The position numbers and the translations under genes are program-made. A stretch of DNA of 43,073 bases from CAZGRP01 sp964527995 (lineage in GTDB: Bacteria; Zhuqueibacterota; Zhuqueibacteria; Oceanimicrobiales; CAZGRP01), in contig CAZGRP010000031.1 of assembly GCA_964527995.1 (NCBI GenBank), positions 1 to 43,073 on the forward strand, read 5' to 3'. Of the stretch, positions 41,166-43,073 are shown piece by piece; positions within the stretch are counted from its first letter, which is position 1, and every line of letters starts with the position of its first letter. The notes under the pieces were generated by a model, which was not told the DNA's origin, did not search any database, and worked only from the letters and a program-made list of their open reading frames with translations.

Positions 41166-42155
41166 TCACATGTGCACTCCCGCTATCTGCTCGACGTGAT
41201 CGCGTGCCACCATCGCCGATCTCGCTGGAACGGACCGACGAGCACCGGGCTCGATGAAGTGCCAGATGGCATAGACCGCCACAGCGAAGAGCACCCCGCC
41301 GATGGCGTCGACTGCATAGTGATAGAAAACGAATACCACCGAGAACGTTATCCAGAGCACCGGCAGTGCCAGCCAGTAACCAGCCCGGCGCCAGGAGTGT
41401 TGTACTCCCAGAAGGACGGCCCAGGCGCCTGCCACATGAGAACTGGGAAACGCCGCACCAGTGACCGCTGCATAGTTCTGAATCGTCGTCACAAACCCAT
41501 GGAAGAACCCTACCTTCGAAGAATAGGGCATGCCACCCAGAATGGTGTTGTGGGGTCCGCGTACCGGAAAGAGCAAAAAGAACAGGTAGCACAAGTAGAG
41601 CGTGCCAGACAGTAAGGCCATAAACCGCAGAGCCTGCTCGCGGCGGGCATATACAAACACCGCGATCGCCGCGCCAGGCAGGAGTAGATAGTAGCTTGCG
41701 TATCCAAAGGACATCAGCTCGAGCAGCTTGGGTGTCATCCGTCGAGCCAGCCACAGGCTCGGGTAGCCGCCGAACATCCAGGCCTCAAGCGAGAGCACGT
41801 ACCGTTCGAACCAGAATGGAAACATCCGCGGCAGGCTGCGCCCGATCTCCTCGAACAAGAACACCGACAGGATCAGCGGGTAGGCGTAGCGCAGGAAGCT
41901 CAGAAGAGTGGAAGGCCGGCTCGCCTCGGCTTTGATCAGCCACAGGATGCCCGCGGCGACGACGACGCGCAGCAGCAACTGCGCAATCCACAGCAGAGTG
42001 GGGTGGCCGGCAGCGAGAAAAATCAGGCCGGTGACTCCCAGGTAGCCGAGGGTGAGGTAATCGATGAGGACCAGATGTGGACCGCGGGAATAGGCGAGAG
42101 GCAACTTGCTGGTGACGAGGCGATGCGAGACAATCGGGTCGACTTGTTGATCCAT
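41166..42155 (-). CDS. PAP2-superfamily membrane phosphatase, inositol-phosphorylceramide-synthase-like
   Basis: 329 residues from ATG 42155-42153 with AAGGGCACGG before it. Five to six TM helices (LTLGYLGVTGLIFLAAG; WIAQLLLRVVVAAGILWL; LCYLFFLLFPV; AVLLGV; LALPVLWITFSVVFVFYHYA). PAP2 motifs: PVRGPHN (C1 replacement), FPSSHVAGAWAV (C2) and YHYAVDAIGG (C3: H and D). The classical C1 K-x6-RP is missing, as in the PAP2_3/IPC-synthase-like group that transfers phospho-head groups between lipids. Function: phospholipid or isoprenoid-phosphate phosphatase or phosphotransferase; which is unclear. Confidence 0.85.
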   Translation of the reverse strand: MDQQVDPIVSHRLVTSKLPLAYSRGPHLVLIDYLTLGYLGVTGLIFLAAGHPTLLWIAQLLLRVVVAAGILWLIKAEASRPSTLLSFLRYAYPLILSVFLFEEIGRSLPRMFPFWFERYVLSLEAWMFGGYPSLWLARRMTPKLLELMSFGYASYYLLLPGAAIAVFVYARREQALRFMALLSGTLYLCYLFFLLFPVRGPHNTILGGMPYSSKVGFFHGFVTTIQNYAAVTGAAFPSSHVAGAWAVLLGVQHSWRRAGYWLALPVLWITFSVVFVFYHYAVDAIGGVLFAVAVYAIWHFIEPGARRSVPARSAMVARDHVEQIAGVHM

Positions 42156-42190
42156 ATTCCGTGCCCTTGCTCCTGCTGGCGGCAATTCGA

Positions 42191-42219
42191 ACAATAGTGA
42201 AATCCGAAATAAGATGCAA
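42191..42219 (-). promoter_or_regulatory. Candidate promoter of the PAP2 gene
   Basis: Minus strand TTGCAT (42219-42214), 17-base spacer, TATTGT (42196-42191), 36 bases before the ATG. Confidence 0.4.
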
Positions 42220-42287
42220 GCAAAAGTGTCCCGGCCCTCGCACCTCATTTGAAGTCGGGCTTCGGGCTAACCCCTCCACGACGGCGG

Positions 42288-43073
42288 CTAGCGGACTGCG
42301 ATCCTCACGATCCGGTCGTCGCTCTGAATGCGATCCACAACGTCTTGGCCGGAAATCACTCTCCCGAAGACGGTGTAGCGCCCGTCCAGGTGCGGCTGCG
42401 GCGAGTGAGTGATAAAAAACTGACACCCTTCGGTATCCTTGCCGGCGCTGGCCATGCCGACCGATCCGCGCAGATAGCGGTAGCGGTTGAACTCCGAGCG
42501 GATCGAGTAGCCCGGCTCTCCCCACAGGTCTCCACGCGGATCGCCACCCTGGATGACAAAATTCGGCACGACCCGGTGGAACGACAGGCCATCATAGAAG
42601 CCCGCACGGGCCAGGCGGATGAAATTGAGGACGGTCAGGGGCGCCTGGTCGGCGAGAAGTTCGACCTCGATGCTGCCCTTCGCCGTGATGATCACGGCCC
42701 TCTTGCCGAGGGCCTTTTTGACATCCGCATAACTCCACCGAAAGGGTGACGCATTCCTCTGCGGCAGCCGGTCGCGGTAGCTCTTTCCCGTAATCGTCTC
42801 GAGTGCCGCCGCTGCCTCACCGGCATAGACCTTGTCCGGCACCCGCAAGGCATCCTCCAGGAAAGGCGCTACCCGGGCGTCCCCGAGCTGACCGAAGGCG
42901 CGAAAGATCATCTCGGCCGCCTCGATGTTCATGGGCTGAGGGAGCCTGGTGACCGCCGCCAACATCTGCGGCAGGTAGCGCCGCCCCCGAGAGGAGTCGG
43001 CAGCCAGGCCACGCACAGCCAGAGCCGTGAGCACAACATCGCCCTCCTGCAAGGCCCGCAGATAAATCGGGGT
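42288..43073 (-). CDS. HEAT-repeat/cyclophilin-type peptidyl-prolyl isomerase, 5' end outside window
   Basis: About 261 residues are visible and the frame is open to the right edge, so the N-terminus is missing. The first 95 residues are HEAT-like (GDVVLTALAVRGLAADSSRG; QLGDARVAPFLEDALRVPDK). From about 110 comes a cyclophilin domain: VIITAKGSIEVELLADQAPL, then FHRVVPNFVIQGGDPRGDLW and EGCQFFITHSPQPHLDGRYT, VFGRVISGQDVVDRI. The catalytic Arg of FHR and the Q-G-G-D motif are retained, so it is probably an active prolyl isomerase. HEAT plus cyclophilin fusions in bacteria help envelope protein folding (family knowledge, not shown here). Stop is 132 bases from the PAP2 start. Confidence 0.88.
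   Translation of the reverse strand, partial: TPIYLRALQEGDVVLTALAVRGLAADSSRGRRYLPQMLAAVTRLPQPMNIEAAEMIFRAFGQLGDARVAPFLEDALRVPDKVYAGEAAAALETITGKSYRDRLPQRNASPFRWSYADVKKALGKRAVIITAKGSIEVELLADQAPLTVLNFIRLARAGFYDGLSFHRVVPNFVIQGGDPRGDLWGEPGYSIRSEFNRYRYLRGSVGMASAGKDTEGCQFFITHSPQPHLDGRYTVFGRVISGQDVVDRIQSDDRIVRIAVR

Overview
The window is GC-rich, densely coded chromosomal DNA from a Gram-negative (two-membrane) bacterium. Outer-membrane beta-barrels, Tol/Exb motor genes, lipoproteins with lipoboxes and many secreted enzymes support this. The mix of families (single-chain NifJ-type pyruvate:ferredoxin oxidoreductase beside a dihydroorotate-dehydrogenase-like gene, M24/M28/S9B exported peptidases, a DUF5916 barrel, paired DUF4097 proteins behind an ECF sigma factor) is what I would expect in an Acidobacteriota-like lineage. 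That assignment is inference. I see no rRNA, tRNA, CRISPR array, transposase or phage gene.

Layout. 1-12.3 kb: a GNAT acetyltransferase cut by the left edge, an exported M24 peptidase, a convergent exported M28 peptidase (glutamate carboxypeptidase II type), then nifJ and a PyrD-like gene ending in a strong intrinsic terminator, then an exported DPP-IV-type S9B peptidase. The three exported peptidases suggest growth on peptides; nifJ would handle the 2-oxoacid/ferredoxin end of that metabolism. 12.5-19.1 kb (minus strand): an alpha/beta hydrolase, two medium-chain quinone reductases, a long aldo/keto reductase and a lipoprotein GH13 amylase. 19.4-20.6 kb: an exported beta-rich protein of unknown function. 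20.8-26.7 kb (minus): a DUF5916 barrel, an NTF2-like protein that seems to start at CTG, and an SDR; then a PLP aminotransferase translationally coupled to a lipoprotein trypsin-like protease.

26.9-30.9 kb (minus): an ECF sigma factor, a coupled zinc-finger/HEAT anti-sigma-like membrane protein, and two exported DUF4097 repeat proteins, forming a probable envelope-stress regulon with its own output genes. 31.1-31.8 kb (plus): a deoxynucleoside kinase.

31.9-40.8 kb (minus): the most interesting region. One collinear block encodes an outer-membrane barrel, two TPR periplasmic proteins (one broken by a ten-base homopolymer), a small exported protein, one TolQ/ExbB, two TolR/ExbD and an FHA-like/TM/TonB-like protein with an AgmX/PglI-type C-terminus. 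This is the composition of the Myxococcus AglRQS motor plus Glt gliding/sporulation envelope machinery. 41.2-43.1 kb (minus): a PAP2-type membrane phosphatase and a HEAT-cyclophilin fusion cut by the right edge.

Regulatory signals seen by eye include several TTGACA-like/TATATT-like promoters with 17-base spacers, a near-consensus sigma-54 site upstream of nifJ, a candidate ECF promoter in front of the sigma gene, and several intergenic inverted repeats, some resembling dispersed repeat families.
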